Assembly (NCBI GenBank): GCA_018894105.1 | Contig: CM032122.1 | Location: 40,021,404 to 40,085,403 of the forward strand | Length of the DNA: 64,000 bases | Direction of reading: 5' to 3' | Source: Jacaranda mimosifolia | Lineage: Eukaryota; Streptophyta; Magnoliopsida; Lamiales; Bignoniaceae | Part shown: positions 36,587 to 49,028 of the stretch, in pieces | Layout: every line of letters begins with the position of its first letter | How positions within the stretch are numbered: the first letter of the stretch is position 1 | The notes under the pieces: model-generated | The model's database searches: none | What the model was told of the DNA's origin: nothing | The model's input: the letters and a program-made list of their open reading frames with translations, nothing else | Position numbers and translations under genes: made by a program

Positions 36587-36595
36587 AAACCCTAG
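36587..36595 (+). promoter_or_regulatory. Telo-box in the leader of the G3BP-like gene
   Basis: AAACCCTAG within a pyrimidine-rich, GC-richer stretch (36530-36720) that looks like a transcribed leader. A probable 5' UTR intron follows (donor CTTCCAG|GTAACA at 36719/36720, acceptor at about 36899-36924). Confidence 0.5.
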
Positions 36596-36926
36596 CCGGA
36601 GCTGCGGAAATACTCGCCGGAATTTTCAAAGTTTAGAGAAAAATTTGGAAGTAGAGAGAGAAACAAACCAACGCCGGTTTCTCTCTCCCGCTCTTTAATC
36701 GGATCCGATTTGCTTCCAGGTAACACCCGATCCGACGATCCTTTTTCTTGAGCTTATGCTCGAAATATATATATATATATATGTACTTGTGGTAATAGGG
36801 CGAAATGATTGATACAGAAACATATGTGTACCTCTAGGGTTTATGTGCGGGGCGAGAGAGTGATTGATATTATTTTTCATGTGGTTATGGATTCTGTAGG
36901 TCTGTTATTTAGATCATTCATCAGTG

Positions 36927-39900
36927 ATGGCAGCGGCAGCGGCAGCGGCAGCAGCAGAGGCGGTGTCGGCTCAGCAACCAGTTTCCGCACAAGTTGTGAG
37001 TCCTCTTTATTTTGTTTGTTTCTTTTATGGTACTTTGTCCCGTTCGTACGTATTAACTTGGGTTGAATTTTGTGGGGATGCTAGGTTGGGAACGCATTTG
37101 TGCAGCAGTACTATCACATACTGCATCACTCTCCGGGGCTTGTTCACCGGTTTTATCAGGACATCAGTAAGCTTGGTCGACCTGAGGAGGATGGTTCCAT
37201 GAGCATCACAACCACTATGCAAGTAATCTATCTTTCTCTATCATCCTTATGCTTTTTGATTTCTCTCCTATTGGGTTTCAAGTACTATTGTCATTAATTG
37301 ATTTTAGGAACTGGCTGGGTGGTGGCTAAGCTAATGACAATTAAATATATGGAGCTTAACTGCTTGATTTGTTTGGTTACGCTGAATATGGAGTGAGAAA
37401 ATTGTAGAAAAGAGAACATACTCATAATTTGTGTATTTATATTTGCTTTTGGCCTTGTGCAATAGTGCTCATTATCATGAATGTCTTGCTGCTTAATAGT
37501 TTAAATTCTTTTGGTGGTTGGATTACTTCAGCAATCAACAGGTGGTTAGAAGATGTCTTAATTGATTTTAATTGGAAAATTTTAGATTTTAAAAGTGTTT
37601 TTTGCATGGATGTGATATCACCGTGCAGGCCATCAATGAGAAAATTGTTAAACTCAACTATGAGGACTTTAGAGCTGAGATTAAGTCGGTGGATGCACAA
37701 GAGTCATATAATGGTGGAGTCCAAGTTCTTGTAACTGGCTACCTAACAGGGAAAGACAACACAGTTCGCAATTTTGCTCAAGCTTTCTTCCTTGCTCCCC
37801 AAGACAGGGGCTACTTTGTTTTGAATGACATGGTTCGATATGTGGATAATGTTGCTCTCAACCCTGCATTGGTCAGTGATGTTGTGATACCCATTGCTGC
37901 AGAGCCAAGTAATCAAGACATTTCTGTACTTTTTGGTTTTCTTGTCCTTTTCATTATTGTATGAGTTGCTTTATTTATTTGTTTATTTGTTTTCTTCATA
38001 TCTATTGTTGGCAGTTCCTGCATCTGTTCAGGAGAATCATGTGTCTGAACAGAGCACACCATCTGCAGAGGAAGCAGTTGCAGGAGAGGTTTACAACCCA
38101 CCTGAGAATGGAGACGTGCCAGTTGCTGAAGAAGAAGTCCCCGTATCTGAGGTTGTCGACGAAGTGCAGGATCATGCAGAGCTGGTGGTTGAATCCACTG
38201 CCAAAATTGAAGAAGTGCCAAAGAAGTCTTATGCTTCTATTGTAAGTGCCATGAGAAATTTTAAGAAATGAACCTACTCCTGTTACTGCAGCTTGTAGTC
38301 TGTTCAAGCCATTTCTATCTCTCTATTAATGCCAATTTATAATATCATGATCTGACAAGTATGATTGGTGTGATTTCTGTTTCCATATTAGTCATCCCAG
38401 TGCCTATCCCACTAATTATACTATTTCAGGTGATGCATCTAAAGGAAAGTTCTGCAAGTTTCTCACCCCCTCCAGCTGCTCTTCGGAAAGCACCACCAAA
38501 GAGTATGGAGCAAGTGAACCCTATTAATGTCCCGGTACCTGATGGACCAGTTCCCAGCTCAGATTCTGTTGATAATGAACATAACCAAGAGGGTGAAGGC
38601 ATGATATCCTGAATCATTTATCCTTATCTTCATGTTGCTACTTGAAAACTTGTGATGTCCTAGGTTGACACACCCCTTTGGTGTTTTTATAATCATGTTT
38701 CCTCTACTGGGTGCAGCTGATGGTTACTCAATATATATAAAGGGCCTTCCAATGAATGCTACTGATGCCATGCTTGAGGAAGTGTTTAAGAAATTTGGGA
38801 CCATCAAGAATGATGGAATTCAAGTTAGAAGCAACAGAGTATGTTTTAATCTACTTATTTCTGTTTTGATTAATACAGAGATGAGTAATGCATAAACTCT
38901 GTACGAGTGTTAGGAATTACACAAGTGAACTAGTCATTGTTTTCTTTTGCTCCAGCAACAAGGATTTTGTTTTGGCTTTGTGGAATTTGAGGAGGCAAGT
39001 TCTGTGCAAAAAGCCCTCGAGGTATGCGGTTTTTTGTGCTTGGCTGCAAGATAAATTGGATATTAGTAAATTATATAAGAAGTTGGGAAGACTACTAATT
39101 GAAGTATGATATTCGTATTATTGTTCTGTAGCTTCCTGTATTTCTGGAGACATGCTAATCTAATTGTTTTAGGATATGAATGGTAAGATGGCACATTATA
39201 GTGAAGTTAGAAATGTTAATTGAATGTCAATCAGGCTAGAAGCTTTCACCAATATGTATATTTTCTGGTGAACAAGAGGTTTTATGTATTTATTACTGTG
39301 ATTAGTTCTTGCATATGCATGATCTCCAACATGCACTTTGTTAAAGGAAAAGTTTAAAAAAGGTTGGAAGTATTATGCCCAGTTCAGAGTGAAGTTATTG
39401 TACTGTATGCTTGAAATTTAATTTGTCCAGGACATAGGTTGGTAGCTTGTTACATAATGTTGATAAATAGAAAATTGGAAGGTGCTTGGTTTCATATTTA
39501 CAATGTATAAGTAGTATCCTGCTTACCCTGGCCAAAATCTTGAATTGAAGTAGTAGGATATGGAATCTATGTATGGAAATATTACTTTGGAAGCTTATAT
39601 TTAGTTTAGCAGTCAATCTGTTTCTTATTTGGTTCAAATTTTCTAAAAACATTTAGAAATGAAAACTGAAATTCAGAAAGCAACCTTATACTTGGATCAA
39701 CTTCAAATAACATGTGAAGTTGCCTGGAAGCATTCCCTGTAAATTTTTCCGTTGTGCATATTCAAATTCTGCTTGGCATTGTTCTGTGGCAATATTGTAC
39801 TGCTACTATTATGATTTTTACCAACTTGAGCTTGACATATTCTTTTCATAAAACTGAGGTTGCTCATGAGTAATTATTACAGTTTTAGCTCTGTCCTAGA

Positions 39901-40793
39901 AAAGATTCTGGGAATGAGGTTGAGATGGATATTTTTGTTATCATTCTAGTTTGCTGTGTTAATGCAGTAGCCTTGATTTGTTTCTTGTGGAATCTGATTC
40001 ACTAGTTATTTTACTCTGCTGCATTATCACATTATCTTGATGTTTCAGGCTTCCCCTGTAGCAATTGGTGGGCGTCAAGCCTTTGTTGAAGAAAAAAGGT
40101 CTACGAATTCTCGAGGCAAGTGGACCCTGTTAAAGATTGGACTTGACCTTTAATGCATGCTCATAGAATGTATGGAAAATTTCCAAAAAATAGAGCATCT
40201 GACTTAGTGCAGAACTGTTGAAACTCCTATGCAAGTTATCACAGTATACGAATTTTAACAGCAATAGCCCAAACATAATTCAAAATGACAATAATTTTGG
40301 GAATTCAGCATCTTTAACTTCATCTGATTATAAATTGTGAAGAGTAATTCGATGATCTTTTGCTTATTCTGTTATTCTCTTCTGCACATTGAGGTTCTAG
40401 TTTTGACTGTGCTTGGACTGTCTTTACTAGTTTCAGTTTTTTCATGGTTTATTCTTTGTTTTCCGTGCAACAGGAAATAACAGGGGAAGGTTTCAATCTG
40501 GAAGGGGCTCTGGATACAGAAATGAGGGAGTTAGAGGACGTGGAAACTATGGAGGTGGCAGGGGTTACAACAGGGGTGATTTTAATGGCAGGAACGAGTT
40601 TGGCAACAGGGGTGATTTTAATGGCAGGAACGAGTTTGGCAACAGGGGTGGGAATCGGGGAGGATCCTCAAACCGTGATGGATATCAGAGGTCTGAAAAC
40701 ATTGGTAGCAATGGAGGCCGCATGAACCGAGCTGGTGGGATGGCCAATGGCAGTGCAAAGAATATGACACCTCGAGTTTCTGCTACTGCTTGA
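36927..40793 (+). CDS. G3BP-like NTF2-RRM RNA-binding protein, nine exons
   Basis: Predicted join 36927-36995, 37085-37222, 37629-37908, 38015-38241, 38430-38592, 38717-38838, 38956-39021, 40049-40115 and 40474-40793; 1452 nt, 483 aa, phases consistent. Plant homologue of Ras-GAP SH3-binding proteins, which nucleate stress granules and bind mRNA. The N-terminus has an Ala run, then an NTF2-like domain (about 24-145: VGNAFVQQYYHILHHSPGLVHRFYQD split as VGNAFVQQYYHIL and HRFYQD; YFVLNDMVRYVD), an acidic linker, an RRM (about 296-372; RNP2 IYIKGL, RNP1 GFCFGFVEF) and a C-terminal RGG/Asn/Gly-rich tail. Intron 8 uses a GC donor (TCGAG|GCAAGT). The tail contains a perfect 36-bp in-frame duplication (40575-40646, GDFNGRNEFGNR twice). 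Confidence 0.9.
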
Positions 40794-41940
40794 GGAATTG
40801 TAGCTTAAGAGGCAGTCAGTGAGTTTCAGTAGGATATTTTTTTTCTCCTCATTTCTTTTTTAAATTTCTAGTTATTTTTAACCTGGTTGAATATCATTTT
40901 GGCTTGACAGTTCCACTGCAGCATGACTGTCTGAACTGTGTCTTTGGCTCTCCCAACTGATTCATTTCACATTTTTCCCGTTTGTGGGTATAGTTGATTG
41001 GTAGATGAGGTTTGGTAGGTTTCTGTTAGAAGTAATTGGTGTTAGCCAGTGCCCCAGGAAAAGCAATTCTTGAGCCATTTTTTTGGTATTTGACGAATCA
41101 TTTTCAGCCTTGTCATTTTTTATGTCTTTGGAATGAAATTCTATCTTTCCCCTATAATTACCTTAGTCGTATATAGCAGATGCACAGTTTTCATATGTTT
41201 TAAGTTCTATGGAAAGTCCCAAGTCATCTCAGGTACCTGTACGGAGCTTAAGGGGTAGAAGGCTGCAATATTCAGCAAGCATTACCTATGTGATGACTGG
41301 GTGTGCCTTACTTTCAAAAAGGGACTTTTCTTATGGAAAAAGTCTGTTGCAGTTAAAATTTCACAACTCAATTTAGTCTCAGGCAATACCGGCTTGTATG
41401 GTAATAATTAAAAAGTTGCATTGCAGCAATATACAACATTAAATGCCCAAGGTGTGCACATAAAACTTAACTACTATAGTAAGGTGGCATACTTCTAAAG
41501 CACGCAAAGTGGCCTTCCGATCTCCAATTATATGCAGAACCACCAGTAGATTTTTCCACCCAAGAAGACTAGAAGAGAAGAGAGGAAAGGGGACTTAAAT
41601 ATTGACTACACAGAGCTGAAGTAAAATTGCAGTCAAGTCCAATGAGCCGTAACTTATTCATGCTTGTCATTGAGTGTGAGAGCACCAAAATCTCCGCGAT
41701 ATATATACTTATTGTAAAGATTAATTGTTTTCTCCCATTGATGTAGCCTTCACATTGGACGTAAGTATGGAAATTCGGTTCTCTATTCATCTTCAATTAT
41801 TTTCCTTGGTTTCTCCTGCTTTGAGATCGTCTCATAACACGACAGAAGTAACTTAGGAACATTGACTAGAGGAAGACCGAAAGACTTAATGCAAAAAGAA
41901 GGTAAGCTCCAATTTTTTTTGGACATACTGCTGGTTAATT

Positions 41941-41974
<34 letters not shown>

Positions 41975-43214
41975 CAAATCTGCTCTCTTCACCATTGCTT
42001 TCCATCGAAACAGAATCTCAGGCTTTAGATAACTACACTTCTCTCAAGAACTAGGGACTCAATAAATGCATCAGTTAACATACCCTAAAACCACATTGTT
42101 CATTCTGAAGCTAACCTCCGAACAGAAGTGGTAGTCGGTCAAATATGAAGGCCGCTCCAATGCCTTCCACCCGAAAAGCAGAGTATGATTATGACTAAGG
42201 TGGAATTACATGTGATATGAGGATACAGTTTGTTATTCACCGTGTCGACTCATCCTTAGCATTTCATCACCTTAGTCAATTTTAGATAGAAAATTTCGGT
42301 GATTAGGACACACATGGGCCTTCCATTCAAAAACATATTATTATCCTATACTACTGATAGTTTTTTGATTGATAGGTCCATGCGAATAAAAGTCAACTCA
42401 AATTTTCCTCTAGGTCTAGGCAAGCACATATTTCAGACTTTTTCTGCAATTTGGTAGACATAGGAAGATGCAAGGAAAGAGAATATTTTTCTTTCCCAAC
42501 AGGAACACAGATACTTAACACTTCAATATAGAAGGTGATAAAACAAATGCAACAGAATATTTCCTAGAAAAGGTCTACAAAAAGACAAAGCTTTTGTATA
42601 TTAGAATTTCCTCCTAACAGGAAATCTTTTCCTCTTGGCCTATTATGTTACAGACCAACATTCAAAGACAACTTTAGAGTCATTTTTATGCTGTTTGCGT
42701 GTCTAAATTAGTTCCAAGGTCCTGCAGTTCCTACAGCACTTGGTTACGGAAACTGACAATCCACTACCTCCATAAGATCACAATTAGAATGCAATAATAC
42801 CTTAGAAATGACAATGACGGGTGCAGAAATGATAGGTGAAGAAAATGACAAGCAGAAAATACAGAAGCAAATTGAAAGCGACTGTCTTATCATTAGGGAC
42901 ATGTGCAGGTATGAATTTTAGCAGATAACAAATATTCGAAACGTGCAAGAAATGAATTTTTCATATGTAATTACCAGAGCATATAATCAGCTTTTAGCCA
43001 CTGTGAACTTAACAGTGAACAAATATGAACAACAGTAGAAAAGCTATACTAATTCTGACAGATGAATGCTTAAAATTTAAATAGAATGAGAGTTTCTAGG
43101 TTAAATATGACCACAAATTCTACGTGTAAGGAGCAGCTATAAGCCTCAAAGATTCTTGAAGAACTAGCTTGGCCAGTCCCACAAGCATAGGTTTTCAATT
43201 GTGGACTTAATTAT
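40794..43214. other. Spacer between convergent G3BP-like and GAUT8 genes
   Basis: The likely 3' UTR of the G3BP-like gene covers the first ~400 bases. A (CA)n microsatellite of about 25 bases lies near 41949-41973. No coding sequence was recognised. Confidence 0.5.
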
Positions 43215-45684
43215 TTATAGACCAAAATTGCAGGCCTGGACATACTCATTTTCATAGTCGACATACTTGGTCCAAAGTGGACGGAACTGGGCAATAGCAA
43301 TGTCAAGCCATGGCTTCATATTCCCATTGAAGTGGATCACTGCAGCATTATTAATCTCATCCCTGCTTATGCTTGGATTATATCCAAGCCCCAGAACATG
43401 CCAAGATTTGTCTAGAGGCTTAGTTGTGGAGTAGTAAGTGATCAGACCTGGAGGCAATGTCCCTAATTTCCACAATGTTCGATTCTCATTCTGCAAAAGA
43501 TAAAGCACACATAATTAGCCTCGCAAGAATTAGTATAGGAAAAAATGCGAGCTAGCTATACTTGTGCAGTTCAGAAACACTTATAGAAACCATTGGATGT
43601 CAACTATTGAAAACGAAAAACTACAACTCAAAAACCATATATTATTATACTATTATCCCGAAAATGAAAAAACTTATTCCTTGAGTTCATAAAATCTTGT
43701 GGTATGAGAAGGGAAAAGGTTAGATAAACTTTAGCACCTTAAATAGCTTATGGTGCATTCGCTATGACGGACCCCCATGAGTGAACAATTACAATCACAC
43801 AGAAACCAAATAAATAGTCATAGTATTTCTAAGCATTTATTCTCACCAGATTCTGCCAGTAGTGGTACTCTTCAGTGCACTTCTCCCTCCTCCAAGCGTC
43901 CAAATCAAAGAAATTCATCCCATAAGCCCATGCACATGCCTTGGGACTAAACTTAGCTTTGATCAAAGGGTGGGAAAAATTCATATATTGAGCATACCGA
44001 TGAAAAGATCCAAAACATGTCTCCACGGCCCCATTCACCTTCCCATCCATATCTATCTTCCACAGCCCGGTCAAATCTCTTTGAACCACTATATCATCAT
44101 CCAAGAACAAAATCTTGTGCAACTTTGGATACATTTCTGGCAAATAGAACCTGAGGTGGTTCAATATTGACAAATACTTCGGGTTCCTGAACTTCATATT
44201 TGTTGTATCCTTCGTGGCGTTCTCAAGCTTATTCTCAAAGTAGAACTGCTGTAACTTAGCAGACTCGAGCTGCTTCAGCACCGGAACATAAGAAGAGTTC
44301 AAGAATCTATAATCTTCCACAGCCTTCACTTCAATATGAGCACCACTATAATCCCTCATCTTAAACATCACCTGCATTGCCCCCAGATTCATCTTATCAG
44401 TTACAACATGAAACACATGCTTCCAAGGCTCTTTTGTGTTTTTCACAGCAGAGTTCACGACAACAGAAGCAGCAATCACGTTATCAGAGAAAATTGCATA
44501 ATGATAAAGCTTTGGGTCCTCAATCTCTGGCTTAGGGGGATTCCCTTCATCTGTATACTTCTCAGGATGAGAAATTCTCTCTTCCATCAACCTCAAAGCC
44601 AAGCAATGCAAGCTCTTGGGAATTGACTTAGCAGCAATCAAGCTTGAAAAAGCACCTTGCTTTTTCGCTTTTGTCAACTGTTCATTCAAAGCAAAGATGG
44701 TATCTTTCAACTTATGAATTTTCAATTGATTATCGAAAGATTCTTTTGCCTCGGCAATCACTTGCCGTGTAAGCTTAATTCGTTCTTTCACTTCCTTCTC
44801 AAATCGTCTCAGCACCAATTCATCAATTGAATTTGCATCTGAATCAAACAATGCTCTATACGAAGGTTTTGAGATCAGATCTGTGTAATTTCGAGAGAGA
44901 TCCGCAAAAATCCTAACAAGCTTCGAGTTTTCGAGCTTGAGTTTCCGTGCATAGGAAGCATAAGCTAAAGCTAAACTTCTGTGGTCGTCTGCTTGTTTCC
45001 GGATCTGATCCAGCCTTGGCTTCAATGGATCTGACTTTAACGCCAAAATTGATCTTCGGAGAGATGACGATTTAGATCCATCAGAACTATAAGTAAAACC
45101 CTAAAATTAAGCATTATAAGAAGCAGAAAAGCAAAAATCAGTACATTTTCACACACAACTAATTATGAAGCCCAACTAATAGAGAACACAAGTAACTTAA
45201 CTGAAAACAAGAGAATGCAATCCAACAATTAGCTAGAAAAATTAACATAAATACATCATTAATTGTACCAAAATCACAAAAAGGAAGAAAAACCACTTCA
45301 AGATCATTATAATAACCATAAATGCTCTAAACACACACAAAAACCGATACAGGCAATCATTCTTATTTATAATAATAACAACTGCAAAAATAAATAAATA
45401 AATACGTGCTTCCTAAATCTCAACGTAAAATCCACACAGACTGACCGACTAAGAAGTAAAATCTAGAGAAAGAAATTCAAAAATAAAACGATAAAACCTA
45501 CGGATTTGAGATCGGCGGGACCGGAGGCGGCGGCGAAGAGAAAGGAGATTGTGAGGAAAAGTGAAACGGCGATCGTTAAAAAACCGGCGAACCATCGGAA
45601 ACGGAATGTGTTTCCCCGGAATAGATGCCCGGGAACCCGATCCGACACCGCATTTCTGTGGATTCGACCCGAATTCAGAGCCAT
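43215..45684 (-). CDS. GAUT8: Galacturonosyltransferase 8 (QUASIMODO1), three exons
   Basis: On the minus strand: exon 1 45684-45502, exon 2 45100-43847, exon 3 43490-43215; 570 aa, all junctions GT-AG and phase 0. GT8-family Golgi glycosyltransferase of pectin homogalacturonan synthesis and cell adhesion. It is a type II membrane protein: basic cytosolic tail, one helix (about 28-50), then a stem with the GAUT8-type block SDPLKPRLDQIRKQADDHRS. Catalytic domain: YHYAIFSDNVIAASVVVNS, HVFHVVTDKMN, the DXD-containing LFLDDDIVVQRDLTGLW, NGAVETCFGSFHRY, CAWAYGMNFFDLDAWRR and KSWHVLGLGYNP, ending in the family terminus VQACNFGL. Full length for the family. Close identity to GAUT8 in the stem supports GAUT8 over GAUT9. 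Introns 401 and 356 bp. Confidence 0.95.
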
Positions 45685-46423
45685 TGCCCTCTCTAAACAC
45701 CGTGGAAGAGTGTGTGTTTCATTTAGTGAAGGGTGGGGGAGTTTAGATTTTAGATATGGTTAAAAAGTGTATGAGGGAAAGATTGCCTGCGACAGCGACT
45801 CAAAAATTTTCAGCCACTGTTTTCCCGGACGTGTTGTACCTTAGGAGTTTCTAAAGCAAAGGTCTGTTCTTTGGCTAAAAGGTACAAGTAAGATCAGGAG
45901 AAAACGCGGTTGATGACGGTGGATGGCCCCCACCGGCTATGAACCGTCCAAATGGGAGCAAGCCGATAATTGTTGTCGGTGATTATGAAGGACAGAATTA
46001 GCAATTAAGCGTTAGTTTATTTATAAGATTATGCAATTAATGGGCTTTTTAAATATATGGAAAACCTTCCACAACTTCATTATCTTAGCATATTATTTCC
46101 TAAAAAATAATTAAGGTTTTCACTCCTAAATTTATAATTATTTTATCATTTTGTTTATTAATAGCATTTCAATTTATTTATTAATTATTGATGGAACAGG
46201 AGCTTTCCATATGAACCAATAAAATGCAGTTTATGTTATTTATATTTCTCATGTTTTGAATTTTTATTTATGTTATTTATAAAATGCAATAAAATGTATT
46301 TATAAATACATTTGTTACGAATTACTCGACAATATTTTGATAACTAATGGGAAGCCATTAAATATTTTTTTTATAAAAAAAATTAACAAATTAGAATATA
46401 AAATAAAACATAAAATGAAATCA
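45685..46423. other. Divergent spacer upstream of GAUT8
   Basis: About 250 bases of moderate GC adjoining the GAUT8 start are the likely promoter and leader. The rest is AT-rich, with part of the AT fold-back family near 46250. No gene seen. Confidence 0.45.
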
Positions 46424-46755
46424 AGAACCAAAGGATTACTGATTTTGAAGGCTTTGATCCTCTATTTCAATAAGTGTTGCATCTTTTATTCTACCAAGAC
46501 TATATATATACATGTCACCTCTAATTGTTTATATAAGAAATTATTTAATATAATGGCATTCATATATAATATAAAATACAACAAGAAATACCTATTGAAA
46601 AACAAGAATATGATGAACTGTCTTGAAGAAAATTCGTACAGTCCTCCTTGTCTTTTTTTGGTTCCACATTGTGTCTACATAATAATCTAGACACATTCTT
46701 GCTAATTTTTTCCGCCATAGAACTACTGCTTTAAGAAGACCTAGATTTAAATAAT
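46424..46755 (+). repeat. Duplicated block, copy 1 (paralogue at 50908-51255)
   Basis: About 330 bp collinear with 50908-51255, sharing AAAGGATT(A/G)CTGATTTTGAA, TTTATATAAGAAA(A/T)TATTTA, ATGATGAA(C/T)TGTCTTGAA and TCTTTTTTTGGTTCCA. Both copies precede B3-like remains, so they are the left part of a larger duplicated segment. The short ORFs in both copies are not convincing genes. Confidence 0.7.
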
Positions 46756-46866
46756 TTAAACATTTATTTTTGAAAAAAAGATATAGTATCTTATGAGCTC
46801 AAAAAATATTTTATAAGATAAAATTTTGAATAAATTTAACCAAACATCCTTTAAGTGCCACATGAA

Positions 46867-47367
46867 GGGATGACAAAATAATCCCCAACCGCGGGGGCCC
46901 CAGTTCGGGTCCCCAAATTCGAGGAATTTTTCCTTGCGGGAATATGGATGGGGATGAAAATACCCCCAAGACTAATTCGGGGATGGGGATGGGGATTATG
47001 CTTCCTGCCCTGCATGGTTCCCGTCCCACTCAAATAATTATAAATACCTTAATAATATTTACATATATATAATTTAAATTAATGAATATATCTAAATTAT
47101 AATAATTAATGAATCATAAAGTATAAATAATAAAAAATATATAATTTAAATATAATTTTTGTTCCTAAATTTTAATTCCTATTCCTAATTTCTAGTCATA
47201 AATTTGGTACTAAATTGATAATGTATGTTATTTTGAGGATTCCCATAGGTCCCCGCGGAGATTCGGGGAACGGGGACAGGGGATAAAATTTCCCTACGGC
47301 GGGAATGGGGGACGGGGTGGAGTTCGGGGATAGGGATGGGGGAGTAGCTCCCCGCGGGTGCCATCCC
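46867..47367. mobile_element. GC-rich MITE-like element with G/C-run ends
   Basis: About 500 bp with ends GGGATGACA and (reverse complement) GGGATGGCA, each followed by an inverted GC-rich zone (CCGCGGGGGCCCC, TTCGGGGATGGGGATGGGG; ACGGGGACAGGGGATAAAAT) around an AT-rich centre. This composition stands out from the surroundings. No clear target duplication was found, so the class is open. Confidence 0.6.
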
Positions 47368-47504
47368 ATGAGAGCTTGTAAGATACAAGTAGGTGACATT
47401 GTGCTCTAGTCGTTTGTGATGAAATTGTAGAACACAACCAAGCACATACAAAAGGAATGTACAAGATAGGCACTATCATGTTGAGTTAGTTAACTACATC
47501 TCTG

Positions 47505-47645
47505 GGACAGTGTTGCTGTACTTCCTTTGGGAAGATTGAAAATTTTTTGTCCAGAACCACAATTTGAAAACAAGAGAAGTGGTTAGTTTTCACAAACAAA
47601 GATAGAAATACCATGAATGACGACTATTTCATCATAAAGGTCACA
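47505..47645 (+). pseudogene. B3-domain-like relic
   Basis: The sequence can be aligned with 52976-53100: LYFL, a stop, FFVQNHNLKTREVV and a DDYFI-like end, with two or more stops and frame changes. It is the decayed counterpart of the C-terminal half of the B3-like ORF at 52750-53102. Confidence 0.55.
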
Positions 47646-48115
47646 AAACAACATCCTGAAAGCATTATAGATCATCTTTGGCCTATATGAGGCCAAAAAC
47701 CTAAGAAGGATTTCAAGAGCAGCTAAAGAGAAAGGTTCAAAGAAAGAAAATTATTCTTCTGCATAGCATGATTTTTTGTGTTTTTGTTTTAGCCCTTTAC
47801 TTTTTTACATCAAAATATTCTATGCTTCAACTATCTACTTTGAACTATATACAATACATGAAATTAATCAATCAATTGTTTTCGTGTGGAACAAAATATG
47901 CAGAATTTGCATAAGCTAAGGAAAGTTCTATTTTGATAAATACTAAATTAAAAATTCAATTGCCTTTGACCATAGTAATGAAAAGTGAGGCTTAATTTAT
48001 TAACAACAATAACGATGTTCTCAGTTTGTACGTAAACTATCCTCAAAGAAAGACAAAGATCAAACAACTTGTAACAATCAAAGAAAATAAAAATATTGTC
48101 TCAGTCCCAACTCTT

Positions 48116-48750
48116 GAGGTATATTACTATTTTTCATTCAATTCATCATGTATACAACTATAAAAATAAAGAAAATCTATAATAATTTATATAATATTGC
48201 TAAAAAAATATGAATAAAATATATAATTAAATAAAAACACATAGCAATCAAATACGTTGGAATATAATATCAAATGCTTACAAAGTAAAGATTTTTTTCT
48301 TAAATATAAAAGTATTTTGTTAAATTTTGGAGTGTAATTTTGTTAAAAATATATATATATATATATTTATTTATAGGTTCATTCCCAATATATTGGGCAT
48401 AATTAAACCCATGGGGAAGAAAAGAGAATGGCTAAATCCATCCTTTTGAGAATGAAGATTGCGACGAGAATGAGCATTATTATCTCTAAATTATATCAAT
48501 ATAAATTTAGAAATGAACTTGAGAATGTCGATTCTATTCCCGTTTTATTTTAGCATACCAATCATATCGGAATTTAGTAGAGGAGGAAATTAGAAAAAAT
48601 AACTTTATGAAAAGTTATATAAAATTAAATGATACTGAAAAGTGATAACTTGCTGTTGATGGACATGAAGATACTCAACTCTTGAGGTATATTACTGTTT
48701 TTCATTCAATTCATCATGTATACAACTATAAAAATAAAGAAAATCTATAA
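48116..48750 (+). repeat. 66-bp direct repeat pair
   Basis: GAGGTATATTACTATTTTTC through AAAGAAAATCTATAA occurs at 48116-48182 and again at about 48684-48750 with one or two differences, 568 bases apart. AT-rich sequence without genes lies between. Possibly the remains of a local duplication or a solo element end. Confidence 0.65.
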
Positions 48751-49028
48751 ACTCAACAAGAAAACAAAACAACGGATGGACAAGGAATCCTTATGAAATA
48801 ATTAAAATAACTAATAATTTCTTTCTAAGTGTCAAATTTTTTTTTTTTTTTAATAATGTTCTACTATCTAAATTAAGCTATTATCTTGCAAGTCATTCTT
48901 GCCTCCATTGCCGAATCCAATTACGGGGCCTATAAGTTTAGTGGGGGCGACGTAAGGTCGAAATAATTTCGATTGTATGAATCCTAGCCCAAAAGCGGGG
49001 TAGCCGAAAAAAAAAGGGGAAAAAAAAA

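Noticed and set aside
46337..46690. 117-codon ORF, similar to 50960-51178
   Set aside because: The two match because of the duplicated block; composition is low-complexity and the substitutions do not keep the frame.
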